Shown here piece after piece: positions 50,665 to 59,888 of a stretch of 64,000 nucleotides of DNA. Source of the DNA: Anaerolineales bacterium (GTDB lineage: Bacteria > Chloroflexota > Anaerolineae > Anaerolineales > Villigracilaceae); NCBI GenBank assembly GCA_015075725.1, contig JABTTV010000001.1, forward strand, positions 4,393,223-4,457,222. The letters run 5' to 3'. How positions within the stretch are numbered: position 1 is the stretch's first letter; each line of letters opens with the position of its first letter. The notes under the pieces are model-generated. The model was given only the letters and a program-made list of their open reading frames with translations. It made no database searches and had not been told where the DNA came from. The translations under genes were made by a program, and so were the position numbers.

Positions 50665-51762
50665 TTATTCGACGAGCGACTTTTTGATCTTCTTTCTTTC
50701 CGTTTTTCGTTTGGGCAGGATCCGCGCCGCAAACTTGCGGGTTTCCTTCACCAGCGGGTTTGCGATCAGGACATTATCTTCGGGCAATTTGAAGAGTTCG
50801 GAGATCCGCACGAACTGATTATGGCGGTACTGCATCCGTTCGATCCGCACCGAATGCGCCAACCCCTTGACCTCGCGCACGGGAAACATCTTCAACCCTG
50901 AGCGGGTCACCTTCAAGGACGCAGCCGCGATCGCAAAGCGGACCGTATCCTCCAAACTCCAGCCATTAAGATGACCGTAGATGAATCCGGATGAAAAGGT
51001 AGCGCCTGCGCCGGAGGCGTCCACGGCCTTTACTTTTGGCGCATGGGCGCGAATTACCTCGTTTCCCTGAACCACCATGCATCCCTGACTCGCCATGGTG
51101 ATAACCGCGGTCTGGATTCCGGCTTTGATCAACTTTCTCGCCACAGACAACATGGCTTGCTTTTTGCCGATCTGCGCGGCGTCGGTCACCGCCTGGCAGA
51201 TGGTTGTGTATCCCGAATACTTCCGCAATAATTCGTGATCCTGATGCCCGTGTTCGAGATTCAAAAAGACGGGCACATGGTGTTTGCGGGCTTCGTGCAT
51301 GGCGCGCAGGATGTGTTTATCGCCATCATACCAGTCCACATAGAGCAGTCTGGCTTTTTTGATGAGCGAAAGGTCCGCGGTATCGAGCGTAGCGAGGATC
51401 TCCTTCGAGCGCTGCCAGAAATACGTCCGCGCGCCTTTTTTATCTGAGACGTTCACCTCGAGCGGCGTGCTATATTTTTTTGTAAAGCGCACTTCGCCCT
51501 GCACGCCGAAGTCGCGCAGTTTGTCCCTGATATAACGCCCGAGCATGTCGTCCCCAACAGCCGTGCCGATCATACCCGATGGAACCCCCCACTGGCTTAG
51601 GTTGCAGGCGATGATCGCCGCGTCGTCATATACATAATCACTGACCTCATGCACGACCGCGCCGGTGTTCAATTTCGGCAGCCTGTCGAGCGACATGATG
51701 TAGACCGGGGTCAACATCCCAAAGCCGATGTAAGCCGGGGGGGAAAGTTTCTTTTTTACCAT
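50665..51762 (-). CDS. PfkB-family carbohydrate kinase
   Basis: 365 residues. The ribokinase fold is recognised from NTGAVVHEVSDYVYDDAAIIACNL, ITMASQGCMVV and the C-terminal signature VDASGAGATFSSGFIYG, where the usual DTTGAGD aspartate reads as Gly-Ala-Gly-Ala. The catalytic base Asp is thus replaced by Ala in VDASGAGATF, so activity is not assured. A Lys/Arg-rich tail (RILPKRKTERKKIKKS) closes the protein. The gene lies in the methyltransferase operon. Confidence 0.85.
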   Translation of the reverse strand: MVKKKLSPPAYIGFGMLTPVYIMSLDRLPKLNTGAVVHEVSDYVYDDAAIIACNLSQWGVPSGMIGTAVGDDMLGRYIRDKLRDFGVQGEVRFTKKYSTPLEVNVSDKKGARTYFWQRSKEILATLDTADLSLIKKARLLYVDWYDGDKHILRAMHEARKHHVPVFLNLEHGHQDHELLRKYSGYTTICQAVTDAAQIGKKQAMLSVARKLIKAGIQTAVITMASQGCMVVQGNEVIRAHAPKVKAVDASGAGATFSSGFIYGHLNGWSLEDTVRFAIAAASLKVTRSGLKMFPVREVKGLAHSVRIERMQYRHNQFVRISELFKLPEDNVLIANPLVKETRKFAARILPKRKTERKKIKKSLVE

Positions 51763-51816
51763 ACAATTACAGCGATCGATGGACGGCGCTTGCGATGTAC
51801 TCTGCCGGAACCACAA

Positions 51817-54246
51817 CTACGCTCTCAACTTCTCACCCTTGGGATCGTATAACACGCTGGCGGTCACTTCCGCCTCGCGATTGCCTTCGATCAGTTCAAT
51901 CGTGAAGCGATTCCCCTTCACAGCCAGTTCGATGGGAAGATACGCATACAGGATGTTTTTCTTCACGGTGAAACCGTAGCCGCCGCTTCTCACGCGGCTC
52001 ACAAGTTTATCACCATGATAGACAGCCTCCCCGCCGTAGATCTGGACGAATTCATCCGTATCGGTCAACACCAATGTGCTGAGTTTGCGAGTCACACCCT
52101 CCGCCTTTTGTTTGGCCAGCACATCGCGCCCGATAAAATCACCCTTATCCAAATCGACGCAGAAGCCAAGCCCCGCTTCATAGGGCGTTGTCGTCGGCGT
52201 AATGTCAACCGTGAAATACTTGAAGCCTTTTTCGAGGCGCAGGGGATCGAGTACTTTGTATCCACCGAGTTCCATGTCAAATTCCCTGCCTGCTTCGATG
52301 AGCATGTCCCAGACCATGGCAGCCCGATTGTTGGGGATATACAACTCCCAGCCCAATTCGCCCGCGTAACTCACGCGCTGAGCCAAAACCTTCGCTCCAT
52401 TGATGATGATGGGTTTTGTGGTCAGGTACGGATGCGCTTCGTTGGATACATCCGAACTTGTCACCTTCCTTAATACTTCGCGGGCTTTCGGACCCCATAA
52501 GGCAAGGCAGGCATGTTCCAGGGTAATATCGCGGACGGAGATCTCTCCATCCTTATCATCGACATGCATCTGGATGTGCGCCAGGTCGTTGGCGATAAAA
52601 CCCGAACCCGTGATGACCCAGAAGTATTCCTCGCCCAACCGTGTGAAGGTCAGGTCCGATTCGATGCCGCCGTTGCGGTTGAGGAATTGGGTGTAGACCG
52701 CGCTTCCAACCGGTTTATCGACATTGCTCGATGTCAACCTTTGCAGCAGTGGCAGCGCGCCGGGTCCCTTAACTTCGATCTTGCCGAAGGATGTCAGATC
52801 GTATAAGGTAACGCGTTCGCGGGTGGCGATGTGTTCCTTTCGCAGTCTCTCAAAGAACGGAGGCTTGGTCCAACCCCATTGGCGTTGATCCTCGCCCATG
52901 CGCCTCCACTCCCTGCCGGGGTCAAAATAGTTAACGCGCTCCCAACCGAATTTCTCGCCAAAGACAGCGCCGTTCTCCATCAAGCGGTAATGCACCGGGC
53001 TGGTGCGATGCGGGCGCGCGGTCTCGTGCTCGTCGTGCGGGAAGCGCAAACGATAGTAATACTTCACGCTTTCCACTGTGCGGTCCGCCGCGTATTTGAC
53101 ATCGGAATAATAATTTCCAAAGCGGGTGGCGCGATAATTGTAAATATCCATCGGCGCTTCGCCGTCGATGATCCATTCAGCGATCAATTTACCCATGCCG
53201 CCCGCACCGCCATAACCGTTCAGCGACATGCCCGCCAGCATCCAAAATCCCTTCACGCCAGGCATCGGTCCAAGCAGGGGCTGACAATCCGGCGTGTATG
53301 CCCCGGGGTGGCGCACCAAGGTAATGATGCCCGCCTGATCCAAAAATGGGATTCTGCGGATCGCTCCTTCAAGCAGCATTTCGAACTGGTCGAAGTCGCC
53401 GGGGAAGGATTTGCTTCCATGTTCCCAAGGCGTACCGTCGATCCAGCGCGAAAGCGGCTTCGGTTCATAACCGCCGATCACCAACCCACCCTGTTCCTGA
53501 CGCATATAAACCAGATTATCCGGATCGCGCAAACAGGGTGTGCCCGAATCGAATTCATGTCCCGGTACGGCATGTAAAGCAATATGTTGATGGTCGACCG
53601 GGGTCGTGGGGACGTTGAGTCCAGCCATGGCGGCGATGCGAGGCGCCCATAGCCCTGCCGCGTTGAGGATGATCTCGCATCGGATCTCGCCCTTGTCTGT
53701 CAGGACCGCCTGGACCTCACCTTTGGCTGACAATTTGATTCCAGTCACGCGTGTGTTGGTATAAACCTCGACGCCCAGCTGTTTGGCGGAATTGACAATC
53801 GAGGTCGTGGTCGTGTAAGGGTCAAGCTGGCCGTCGCCGGGAAGGTAAATCCCGCCGAACAGATCCTTCTTGGATATCTGCGGCATGTGTTTTCCGGTCT
53901 CGTCGGGACCGATCACTTCACAATCCAATCCCAACGCCTTGGCGCGGCTGACACTTCTTTCCATTTCTAGCAGCTGCTCCCTGCTCGAGGCCACGCGCAA
54001 ACTTCCGACGGTGGTGAACAATCCCAACTCTTTATACAATTCCACACTGTACATGCGGAAGCGCAACATGGCTTGCGATGTGGCGAACTGGGTCACCAAA
54101 CCTGCAGCATGAGACGACTCGCCGCTGGCGATCTCCCCTTTTTCAATGATGACGACATCCCTGCGCCCGTTCTTTGCAAGATGGTATGCGGCCTGTGCCC
54201 CAAAAATTCCCCCGCCAATGACAACGATCTCTGCCTGTGTTTTCAT
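51817..54246 (-). CDS. FAD-dependent oxidoreductase with GcvT domains (dimethylglycine/sarcosine dehydrogenase type), paralogue 1
   Basis: 809 residues. The DAO domain (about 1-390) has the Rossmann motif GGGIFGAQAAYHL and SGESSHAAGL with His46 at the position of the covalent flavin His. An FAO_M-like linker and two GcvT/aminomethyltransferase domains (about 430-800) follow, with YAGELGWELYIP. Relatives oxidise N-methyl groups of dimethylglycine or sarcosine and pass formaldehyde to tetrahydrofolate. The second copy lies 5.6 kb away on the other strand. Substrate unproven. Confidence 0.9.
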   Translation of the reverse strand: MKTQAEIVVIGGGIFGAQAAYHLAKNGRRDVVIIEKGEIASGESSHAAGLVTQFATSQAMLRFRMYSVELYKELGLFTTVGSLRVASSREQLLEMERSVSRAKALGLDCEVIGPDETGKHMPQISKKDLFGGIYLPGDGQLDPYTTTTSIVNSAKQLGVEVYTNTRVTGIKLSAKGEVQAVLTDKGEIRCEIILNAAGLWAPRIAAMAGLNVPTTPVDHQHIALHAVPGHEFDSGTPCLRDPDNLVYMRQEQGGLVIGGYEPKPLSRWIDGTPWEHGSKSFPGDFDQFEMLLEGAIRRIPFLDQAGIITLVRHPGAYTPDCQPLLGPMPGVKGFWMLAGMSLNGYGGAGGMGKLIAEWIIDGEAPMDIYNYRATRFGNYYSDVKYAADRTVESVKYYYRLRFPHDEHETARPHRTSPVHYRLMENGAVFGEKFGWERVNYFDPGREWRRMGEDQRQWGWTKPPFFERLRKEHIATRERVTLYDLTSFGKIEVKGPGALPLLQRLTSSNVDKPVGSAVYTQFLNRNGGIESDLTFTRLGEEYFWVITGSGFIANDLAHIQMHVDDKDGEISVRDITLEHACLALWGPKAREVLRKVTSSDVSNEAHPYLTTKPIIINGAKVLAQRVSYAGELGWELYIPNNRAAMVWDMLIEAGREFDMELGGYKVLDPLRLEKGFKYFTVDITPTTTPYEAGLGFCVDLDKGDFIGRDVLAKQKAEGVTRKLSTLVLTDTDEFVQIYGGEAVYHGDKLVSRVRSGGYGFTVKKNILYAYLPIELAVKGNRFTIELIEGNREAEVTASVLYDPKGEKLRA

Positions 54247-54410
54247 TTCATCTCCGGTTATTATCTCGTTGGCGTTCTCTTATGCGAAGACACGTTTCGG
54301 AGCGTATCCTTCGCGCTCAATTGTATACAAGCAAATCCGCAAACAGGTCTCCAAGAAAGGATCGGTTCCTGTCACCCGTGCACGGATTCACCGGCATACT
54401 TCCTGCTGTC

Positions 54411-54443
54411 AATGCAGGTCACGCTTCAGGCGTGACCTGCATT
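54411..54443. repeat. Palindromic repeat, variant copy
   Basis: AATGCAGGTCACGC and its perfect complement enclose TTCAG, giving a 14-bp stem. The core AGGTCACGC...GCGTGACCT is shared with the two identical 27-bp copies elsewhere. This copy lies in the gap between the APC permease and oxidoreductase genes. Confidence 0.65.
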
Positions 54444-54464
54444 GTTCGTTACGATGAATCAAAA

Positions 54465-56090
54465 TTACTCGGGCGGGATCTCCTTGAAGGCGTAATCCAC
54501 ATTGATGCCCTTGGATTTCTGCGCATTCTTGGCAAAGAAATACCAGATTGCCGAGACCGCCAGCACGCCGAACACGATCTGGTAAGCCAGCGGGCTGGTC
54601 AGACCAAGACGCGAATCGAACATGAACATCAACAGGAAGACCGTGCCCAGGATGAAGCCGATCACGCCTAAAACCGTCACGAGGGGTATTCCGCCAAGTT
54701 TGTACGCCGCTCCAGGCGAGGATTCGTACACATCCTTTGCGCGGTATGGAAGCAAAGCCCCTGCCAGGCAGGTAAGGACGAACACATAACCGCAGGCAAA
54801 TGTCACACCCAGAGTCAAACCGACCCAGCCGGGATACAGGTTGTAAAGCAGGATGACGGGGATCGAAGCGATGAAATATGCCCAGTGTGCATTGGCAGGA
54901 GTATGGCGCTTATCGTCCACTTTGCTGACCCATTCAGGAAGCAGGCGGTCGAGCGACATGGCGACCATCACACGCGTCATGCCGATGTAGCAGTTGTGCA
55001 CGATCTGATGCGAATTGAGGATGTATCCCAATCCAATGATGATCACCACAATCGGGCTGGCGGAAAGCGCCACAGCGATGATATTGGGCCACAACCAGAA
55101 GCCGGATATGGTGGCTTCGCCTATCAAGGACCAATACCCCGCACCGGCTATGTAGAGGAATTCCGTTCCCACGGCCTTTTCAAGCGCTGCCGCAAGGATG
55201 GCAAGCAGAATGCCGGTGAAGATCAAAGAGCCGACAATGATGAAAAGTTGATCGCGGAACGAACGGGCATTCTTGATCTCGCCATTTTGCTGGGCGGAAT
55301 AGGTCGCCCACTGCAGAGAAGTCCACGCGATGGGCGCAACGAGCAGGGTCGCGATCAAGCTGAAAGGCGGATTGAGATCGATGCCTGCGGCGACAGTCGC
55401 ATCCCTAGCGGTCTGTACGAAATTGGAAACGCCGCTGATCGCCAGAGCGAACGAGTCAAGTTTCGCAACGGAAGAAGCGGGATTGCCCGTGAACAAAACC
55501 ACCAGCATGGTAACGAAGGCGAGCAGGGTGCCGACGATCATCACGGATTGGAAACGCACGTAATTCTTGAAACCGCTGATGAGGATCATCAAGGCAACAA
55601 ATGCGTTGAGGATGCTGGTAATAATGATGCCCGTCGAGCTGGTGAACCACAACCCGAGATTGGTCAAGCCCGCATTGCCAGTGAATGCGCCCAGACCCAG
55701 AAAGAGCGGCGCAAATCCCAGATACGATAAGAGCCAGCCGGATAAGGCAACCCATTGAAGGATCCATATCACATAGCCGGACATCACGACCGTAAACGCA
55801 ATGCCGCCGCCGAACACACGGCTTTGGAAGACATAATCGCCGCCCGAACGCGGGAGCGCAGTCGAAAGCCAGACATACACAAGCGCGATCGGTATTTCGA
55901 TCGCCATCGCTAGCAATATGCCCCACACCAATTTGCCGCCGGGCAGCGCGCCGGGCGCCCACAGATATGTCCACGGGAAGATCAAGCCCATCGTCAGGAT
56001 GTTATAGACGAAGGCGGAGAACGGGGACATCACGCGCACAAGTCCCGATGCCTTGCGGGTAAATACTTCTGGTTTTGCTGTTGCAGCCAT
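54465..56090 (-). CDS. APC-superfamily amino acid/amine permease
   Basis: 541 residues with about twelve hydrophobic segments. It starts with MAATAKPEVF and has an AGGAGAA site upstream. Motifs of the amino acid-polyamine-organocation superfamily include LPRSGGDYVFQSRVFGGG and a long C-terminal region. It imports amino acids, amines or related compounds with protons. In context it may carry the substrate of the neighbouring demethylating oxidoreductases. Specificity cannot be told. Confidence 0.9.
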   Translation of the reverse strand: MAATAKPEVFTRKASGLVRVMSPFSAFVYNILTMGLIFPWTYLWAPGALPGGKLVWGILLAMAIEIPIALVYVWLSTALPRSGGDYVFQSRVFGGGIAFTVVMSGYVIWILQWVALSGWLLSYLGFAPLFLGLGAFTGNAGLTNLGLWFTSSTGIIITSILNAFVALMILISGFKNYVRFQSVMIVGTLLAFVTMLVVLFTGNPASSVAKLDSFALAISGVSNFVQTARDATVAAGIDLNPPFSLIATLLVAPIAWTSLQWATYSAQQNGEIKNARSFRDQLFIIVGSLIFTGILLAILAAALEKAVGTEFLYIAGAGYWSLIGEATISGFWLWPNIIAVALSASPIVVIIIGLGYILNSHQIVHNCYIGMTRVMVAMSLDRLLPEWVSKVDDKRHTPANAHWAYFIASIPVILLYNLYPGWVGLTLGVTFACGYVFVLTCLAGALLPYRAKDVYESSPGAAYKLGGIPLVTVLGVIGFILGTVFLLMFMFDSRLGLTSPLAYQIVFGVLAVSAIWYFFAKNAQKSKGINVDYAFKEIPPE

Positions 56091-56220
56091 TTCTTCTCCT
56101 TTGTGAGATTAAGAAAACGATTAGATCAACCTATTCCAGAACGATGAGCAAATATTGGAAATAGTCAGCCTCCTTTTCTGCTGCCTTGCCGCAATAATAA
56201 CTCTAAGGATATGGCAATGG

Positions 56221-57219
56221 TCAACCGCTGGTCATCTGATATCCCTGCACTTCTCCATCCGCGAAGGTGACGATGCACCCGCGCAGAACGCCCTCTGCAT
56301 ATTCACTACCGGGGTTGATGCAAGTCGTCCTGCCGAGTTTTGCCACAGATTGCGATTCATGAATGTGACCGTGCAGGCCGAGCATCGGTCTATATTTTTC
56401 GATCGCCTCACGAACGGACCTCGAGCCTGCGCCATGCAAAACGACCTGTCCCCCCTCCGTGATCTGCTCCGGCGGGTCTTTCGACCAGTCCAACTTCGGG
56501 CAGGTATCAAGGGTCGAGTCGATTGGCGGATCGTGAAAGTTGAATATGGATTTTTGCATATCGGGAACTTTTGCCGCCATTTCATCGATCAACCTTCCGA
56601 GTTCCTCTTCAGAGACTTCGCGGGGGGTGTTCCACGGTGTCGGCGTGCTGATGCCGATCGAGATCATGCTGTGTGCATCGTCCACATGAACCAATTCGTT
56701 TTCGCATGCGAAGAACGATTCAGTCGCCTGTTCCTTCACGACGTTTAACACCTCCCACTCGTCATCGTTGCCGCCGGTTACAAAGCATTTAATGCCGGTC
56801 CCTTTCAGCCGCTCTTCCGCGAGGTTCACCCAGTTGATCAATTTCTGCCGCGCCAGTTCATTGAACAAGGCATGCACCGCGACGGGATCGGTCTGCAGGG
56901 ATTGGAACTCATCCTGCTCCATGACCTTGTAGTAAAAGCCGAGGATATCCAACCTGCCCATCAGAGCCTTCAATTCATCTTCAGACGCCAAATGTTCGGT
57001 ACGTCCCTGCACGGTGGCGCGGTGGCGGCCATTCCCTTCTTTGATGATGGGAATCATCAATTTGCCCTGAATATCCCCGCCCATTACCAGCGTATTGACC
57101 TCGTAAAACTTGCCTGCGTTGATGAACTTGCGGAAGGTCCGTTCGGAGCCATGCAGGTCGGTGGCAAAGAAAAGGCGTGCTGCTTCTTTTTTCGTTTTTT
57201 TTGAAAACAGGAATGACAT
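56221..57219 (-). CDS. Metallophosphoesterase, third in the window
   Basis: 332 residues from the ATG giving MSFLFSKKTKKEAARLFF. Calcineurin-like motifs: LFFATDLHGSERT, VMGGDIQG, FVTGGNDDE, NFHDPP and LHGHIHESQS with a final His. Large insertions (about 60-190) separate the motifs, so the protein differs from the two smaller phosphoesterases of the window. It lies between the APC permease and the DeoR-type regulator, on the same strand. Substrate unknown. Confidence 0.83.
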   Translation of the reverse strand: MSFLFSKKTKKEAARLFFATDLHGSERTFRKFINAGKFYEVNTLVMGGDIQGKLMIPIIKEGNGRHRATVQGRTEHLASEDELKALMGRLDILGFYYKVMEQDEFQSLQTDPVAVHALFNELARQKLINWVNLAEERLKGTGIKCFVTGGNDDEWEVLNVVKEQATESFFACENELVHVDDAHSMISIGISTPTPWNTPREVSEEELGRLIDEMAAKVPDMQKSIFNFHDPPIDSTLDTCPKLDWSKDPPEQITEGGQVVLHGAGSRSVREAIEKYRPMLGLHGHIHESQSVAKLGRTTCINPGSEYAEGVLRGCIVTFADGEVQGYQMTSG

Positions 57220-57256
57220 CGATTCTCCAAAAGAAAATGCCTGGCGCGTTAATGCG

Positions 57257-58051
57257 TCAGGCAAGATTCGGCACGGGCTCGGCAATCAGGCAGGCGATGG
57301 AGAGTGAGGCGAGTTCTTCCATCGCAGAAGAAGGAAACTTTCCATCCGTCACCAGTTTGTCGATCTCATCAAGGGCTGCGATCTGGAAATTGGAAACAAC
57401 GCCCCATTTACTGTAATCCGTGGCGATGATGACCTGGCCTTTGGTGCGTTCGATCATTTTGCGAACGACCTCGGACTCGGGCAGGCTGGGCACGGTGCAA
57501 CCGTGTTTGAGGGAGATCCCGTCCACCCCGATGATGGCCTTGTTGGCGTAGATCAAGTTAAGATTGTCGAGAGCGAAGCGGCCTGCCAGGGAATTGGAAC
57601 GGGATTGGAATTCGCCTCCGATCATATGGTAATGAAAGCCGGGCTCACCGAGTTCCATCACTGCGCTGACATTGTTGGTGAAGACGGTAATGCGCGAATC
57701 GCGGCGGATGTGTTGAAGCACCTGGGTGGCGGTCGTGCCGCTGTTGATAAAAACGATGTCGCCGTCCTCGATGAGTGAGGCGGCAAGTTCGCCGATCCTT
57801 TTCTTTTCTTCAGGGTGATGTTGGGCGCGTTGTTGGTATTCCTGTTCGAGGATCATGCGCTGGCTGAGAATGGCTCCCCCATGCGTCCGTTCCAACACCC
57901 CCTTCTGCTCCATCCATTCAAGGTCCCGGCGCACAGTGGCTTCAGACGTTTCCAACAATTCACATAAATCTGCGGTGCGCGCGATCTGATGGATTGCCAG
58001 ATATTCCTGAATTTTCTCTCGCCTTTGAGCAGGGATCAGGGGTTTGCTCAT
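57257..58051 (-). CDS. DeoR/GlpR-family transcriptional regulator
   Basis: 264 residues. The N-terminal winged helix-turn-helix has RREKIQEYLAIHQIARTADLCELL and SEATVRRDLEWMEQKGVLERTHGGA. The C-terminal sugar-phosphate sensor domain has FINSGTTATQVLQHIRR (phosphate-binding loop) and VIATDYSKWG. Such repressors respond to phosphorylated sugars. The neighbouring PfkB kinase and transaldolase make a sugar-phosphate inducer plausible. Its promoter shares a -35 with the divergent nucleotidyltransferase operon. Confidence 0.92.
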   Translation of the reverse strand: MSKPLIPAQRREKIQEYLAIHQIARTADLCELLETSEATVRRDLEWMEQKGVLERTHGGAILSQRMILEQEYQQRAQHHPEEKKRIGELAASLIEDGDIVFINSGTTATQVLQHIRRDSRITVFTNNVSAVMELGEPGFHYHMIGGEFQSRSNSLAGRFALDNLNLIYANKAIIGVDGISLKHGCTVPSLPESEVVRKMIERTKGQVIIATDYSKWGVVSNFQIAALDEIDKLVTDGKFPSSAMEELASLSIACLIAEPVPNLA

Positions 58052-58101
58052 CAAATAATCTCAGATTAGCGATGATGGAAATTGCTCACTTTTGTCGGGG
58101 G

Positions 58102-58130
58102 ATTATATAGGAATATGATGAAATTTGCAA
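58102..58130 (-). promoter_or_regulatory. Sigma70-type promoter of the DeoR-type regulator
   Basis: On the minus strand, TTGCAA (58125-58130) and a perfect TATAAT (58102-58107) are 17 bp apart. The -35 hexamer is a palindrome and also serves the opposite promoter. Confidence 0.65.
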
Positions 58131-58153
58131 GTTTTTGAATTTTTCAGTATAAT
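58125..58153 (+). promoter_or_regulatory. Sigma70-type promoter of the nucleotidyltransferase/CBS operon
   Basis: TTGCAA (58125-58130) and perfect TATAAT (58148-58153) are 17 bp apart. Shortly after the expected start, GTTCCTT (58162-58168) and AAGGAAC (58179-58185) form a leader hairpin or operator-like inverted repeat. Confidence 0.7.
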
Positions 58154-58229
58154 ATTTTATTGTTCCTTACGTCGATGAAAGGAACAGTTCTTAGAGCACG
58201 AAAACGATCCTCATTCTCTGGAGATATTC

Positions 58230-59018
58230 ATGTCGAACAGTTCGATCGGGATGGGCCAGCAGGATCAATCAGAACGGGAGAAGTTCGAGAATGAGTTATA
58301 TGCGATTTTGAAAGCCAGTGACGATTCGGGCATCCTTTTGCGCGTGATCGGGTCGCTGGCTTTTCAAATGCACTGCCCGCAATTCGGCTACTTGCAGGCG
58401 GCGCTGGGGCGCGCGTACACAGACATCGATTTTGCGGCTTACAAACAGCAGAACAAAGAAATCAGTGGGATGTTTGCCAGGATGGGATATGCCGAAAACC
58501 GGGAAGTTTTCATAAACAGCGAGGGCGAACGTGCCATCTTCGACAAACCCGGCACCGGCTTGCATGTGGATGTATTCTACGAGAAGCTCGATTTTTGCCA
58601 CGCGATATATTGGAAGGACCGGCTCGAAATCGACTCGCCCACCATTCCATTGACGGAACTGCTCCTGGAAAAAATGCAGATCGTGCAGATCAACGAGAAG
58701 GACATCATCGACACCATCATGTTACTGCTCGAACATCCGTTGGGAGATACCGACAAGGAAACCATAAACATCAAACTTGCCGCCGCATTATGCGCGAACG
58801 AATGGGGGCTTTGGCGCACGACTACAATGAACCTGGAAAAGGTCAAACAACTTGCACATCACTATACCCAGTTAACCCCGGATCAAAAGAAACAGGTCGA
58901 ATCGCAGGTGGATGCGATTCTAAAGCGTTTGAACGACGAGCCCAAGCCGCTGGCATGGCGCATCCGCGACCGGGTCGGCGACCGGGTGAAGTGGTACAAG
59001 GATGTGGATGAAGTTTAA
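58230..59018 (+). CDS. Nucleotidyltransferase-fold protein
   Basis: 262 residues. The N-terminal half has the minimal nucleotidyltransferase motif RVIGSLAFQ...YTDIDFAAY (GSxA and DxD) and a following GTGLHVDVFYEKLDF. The C-terminal part is helical. The arrangement resembles AbiEii/MNT-type or kanamycin nucleotidyltransferase-like folds. It lies in front of a CBS-domain gene with a 9-bp gap and has a clear sigma70 promoter. No toxin-antitoxin partner is obvious, so a defence role is not claimed. Confidence 0.75.
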   Translation: MSNSSIGMGQQDQSEREKFENELYAILKASDDSGILLRVIGSLAFQMHCPQFGYLQAALGRAYTDIDFAAYKQQNKEISGMFARMGYAENREVFINSEGERAIFDKPGTGLHVDVFYEKLDFCHAIYWKDRLEIDSPTIPLTELLLEKMQIVQINEKDIIDTIMLLLEHPLGDTDKETINIKLAAALCANEWGLWRTTTMNLEKVKQLAHHYTQLTPDQKKQVESQVDAILKRLNDEPKPLAWRIRDRVGDRVKWYKDVDEV

Positions 59019-59027
59019 GGAGTCGCT

Positions 59028-59837
59028 ATGGCAAAACTTGTAAAAGATATCATGCACGCCAATCTAATCACCTGCAAATCCGATGCGACGCTTGGCCAGG
59101 TGGCTGTTCTGTTGCATAACAATCATGTCCATGCCCTGGTGGTCAATGACCGGGATGGGCGCGCGGCAGGGGTCATATCTGACTTCGACCTGCTGGCAGG
59201 CGAATGGCTCTCTTCTGACCCGGAAAGCCTGAACACCATGCGCAAACTTACTGCCGCAGACTTGATGTCATCGCCGATCACCACCGTTGAAGGGAGTGTT
59301 CCGCTTACCGAAGCTGTGCGCGAATTCATTGATAAAGATGTCAACCGCCTGGTTGTTACCCAGGACGGCAAACCGGTCGGCATCATTTCACTTTCAGATT
59401 TCGTGGCGTATCTCGCTGAGTCAAGCGCAATTAAACGCGGAAGTGTAGGAGATGTGATGTCGGATGCGATCCTCGTCTGCCGGGGAAAAACACCGATCCT
59501 TTCCGCCGCACGCGCAATGACATCCGCAGGATGGCGCTCGGTCCTGGTGGTGGATGCGAAAGGCAAGGTGCTCGGCGTGGTAAGCGGCAGGGACCTGTTA
59601 CCTTACGTCCAAAACGGCGGCGCGGAGGGAAAGATCGTTCGCGATGTGATGCATCCGGCTTTGACCATCGACATTACTGCCAGTCTGCGTGAAGCAGCGG
59701 ACAAGATGATCCAAAATCATCACCACCGTCTTGTCGTGGTCGACCGGGAAAACCCGGACGCGTTCCCACTGGGTGTGATTTCATCATTCGACATCGTGGC
59801 ACAGATGGCAAAACCTGATTCGGTTTGGCAAAAATAA
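59028..59837 (+). CDS. Protein with four CBS domains
   Basis: 269 residues built of four CBS motifs (two Bateman pairs), with repeat starts at about 4, 78, 145 and 206. Each repeat shows a V-DIM/DLMS/DVM opening and a VVV-DR...GVIS ending. CBS pairs bind adenine nucleotides such as AMP, ATP or SAM and act as energy sensors. There is no further domain, so it must act through a partner, perhaps the co-transcribed nucleotidyltransferase-fold protein. Confidence 0.92.
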   Translation: MAKLVKDIMHANLITCKSDATLGQVAVLLHNNHVHALVVNDRDGRAAGVISDFDLLAGEWLSSDPESLNTMRKLTAADLMSSPITTVEGSVPLTEAVREFIDKDVNRLVVTQDGKPVGIISLSDFVAYLAESSAIKRGSVGDVMSDAILVCRGKTPILSAARAMTSAGWRSVLVVDAKGKVLGVVSGRDLLPYVQNGGAEGKIVRDVMHPALTIDITASLREAADKMIQNHHHRLVVVDRENPDAFPLGVISSFDIVAQMAKPDSVWQK

Positions 59838-59841
59838 TTTC

Positions 59842-59868
59842 GTAGGTCACGCTTGAAGCGTGACCTAC
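59842..59868. repeat. 27-bp palindromic repeat, copy 2
   Basis: Identical in all 27 positions to the copy at 43329-43355 (GTAGGTCACGC-TTGAA-GCGTGACCTAC). A longer upstream start for the following oxidoreductase would begin within this repeat, which argues for the downstream ATG. Confidence 0.75.
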
Positions 59869-59888
59869 ACCACTCTCAGGAGACCTTC

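Noticed and set aside
58230..59018. Abortive-infection or toxin-antitoxin nucleotidyltransferase system
   Set aside because: The partner is a CBS-domain protein, not an AbiEi or HEPN partner, and no other defence gene is nearby.
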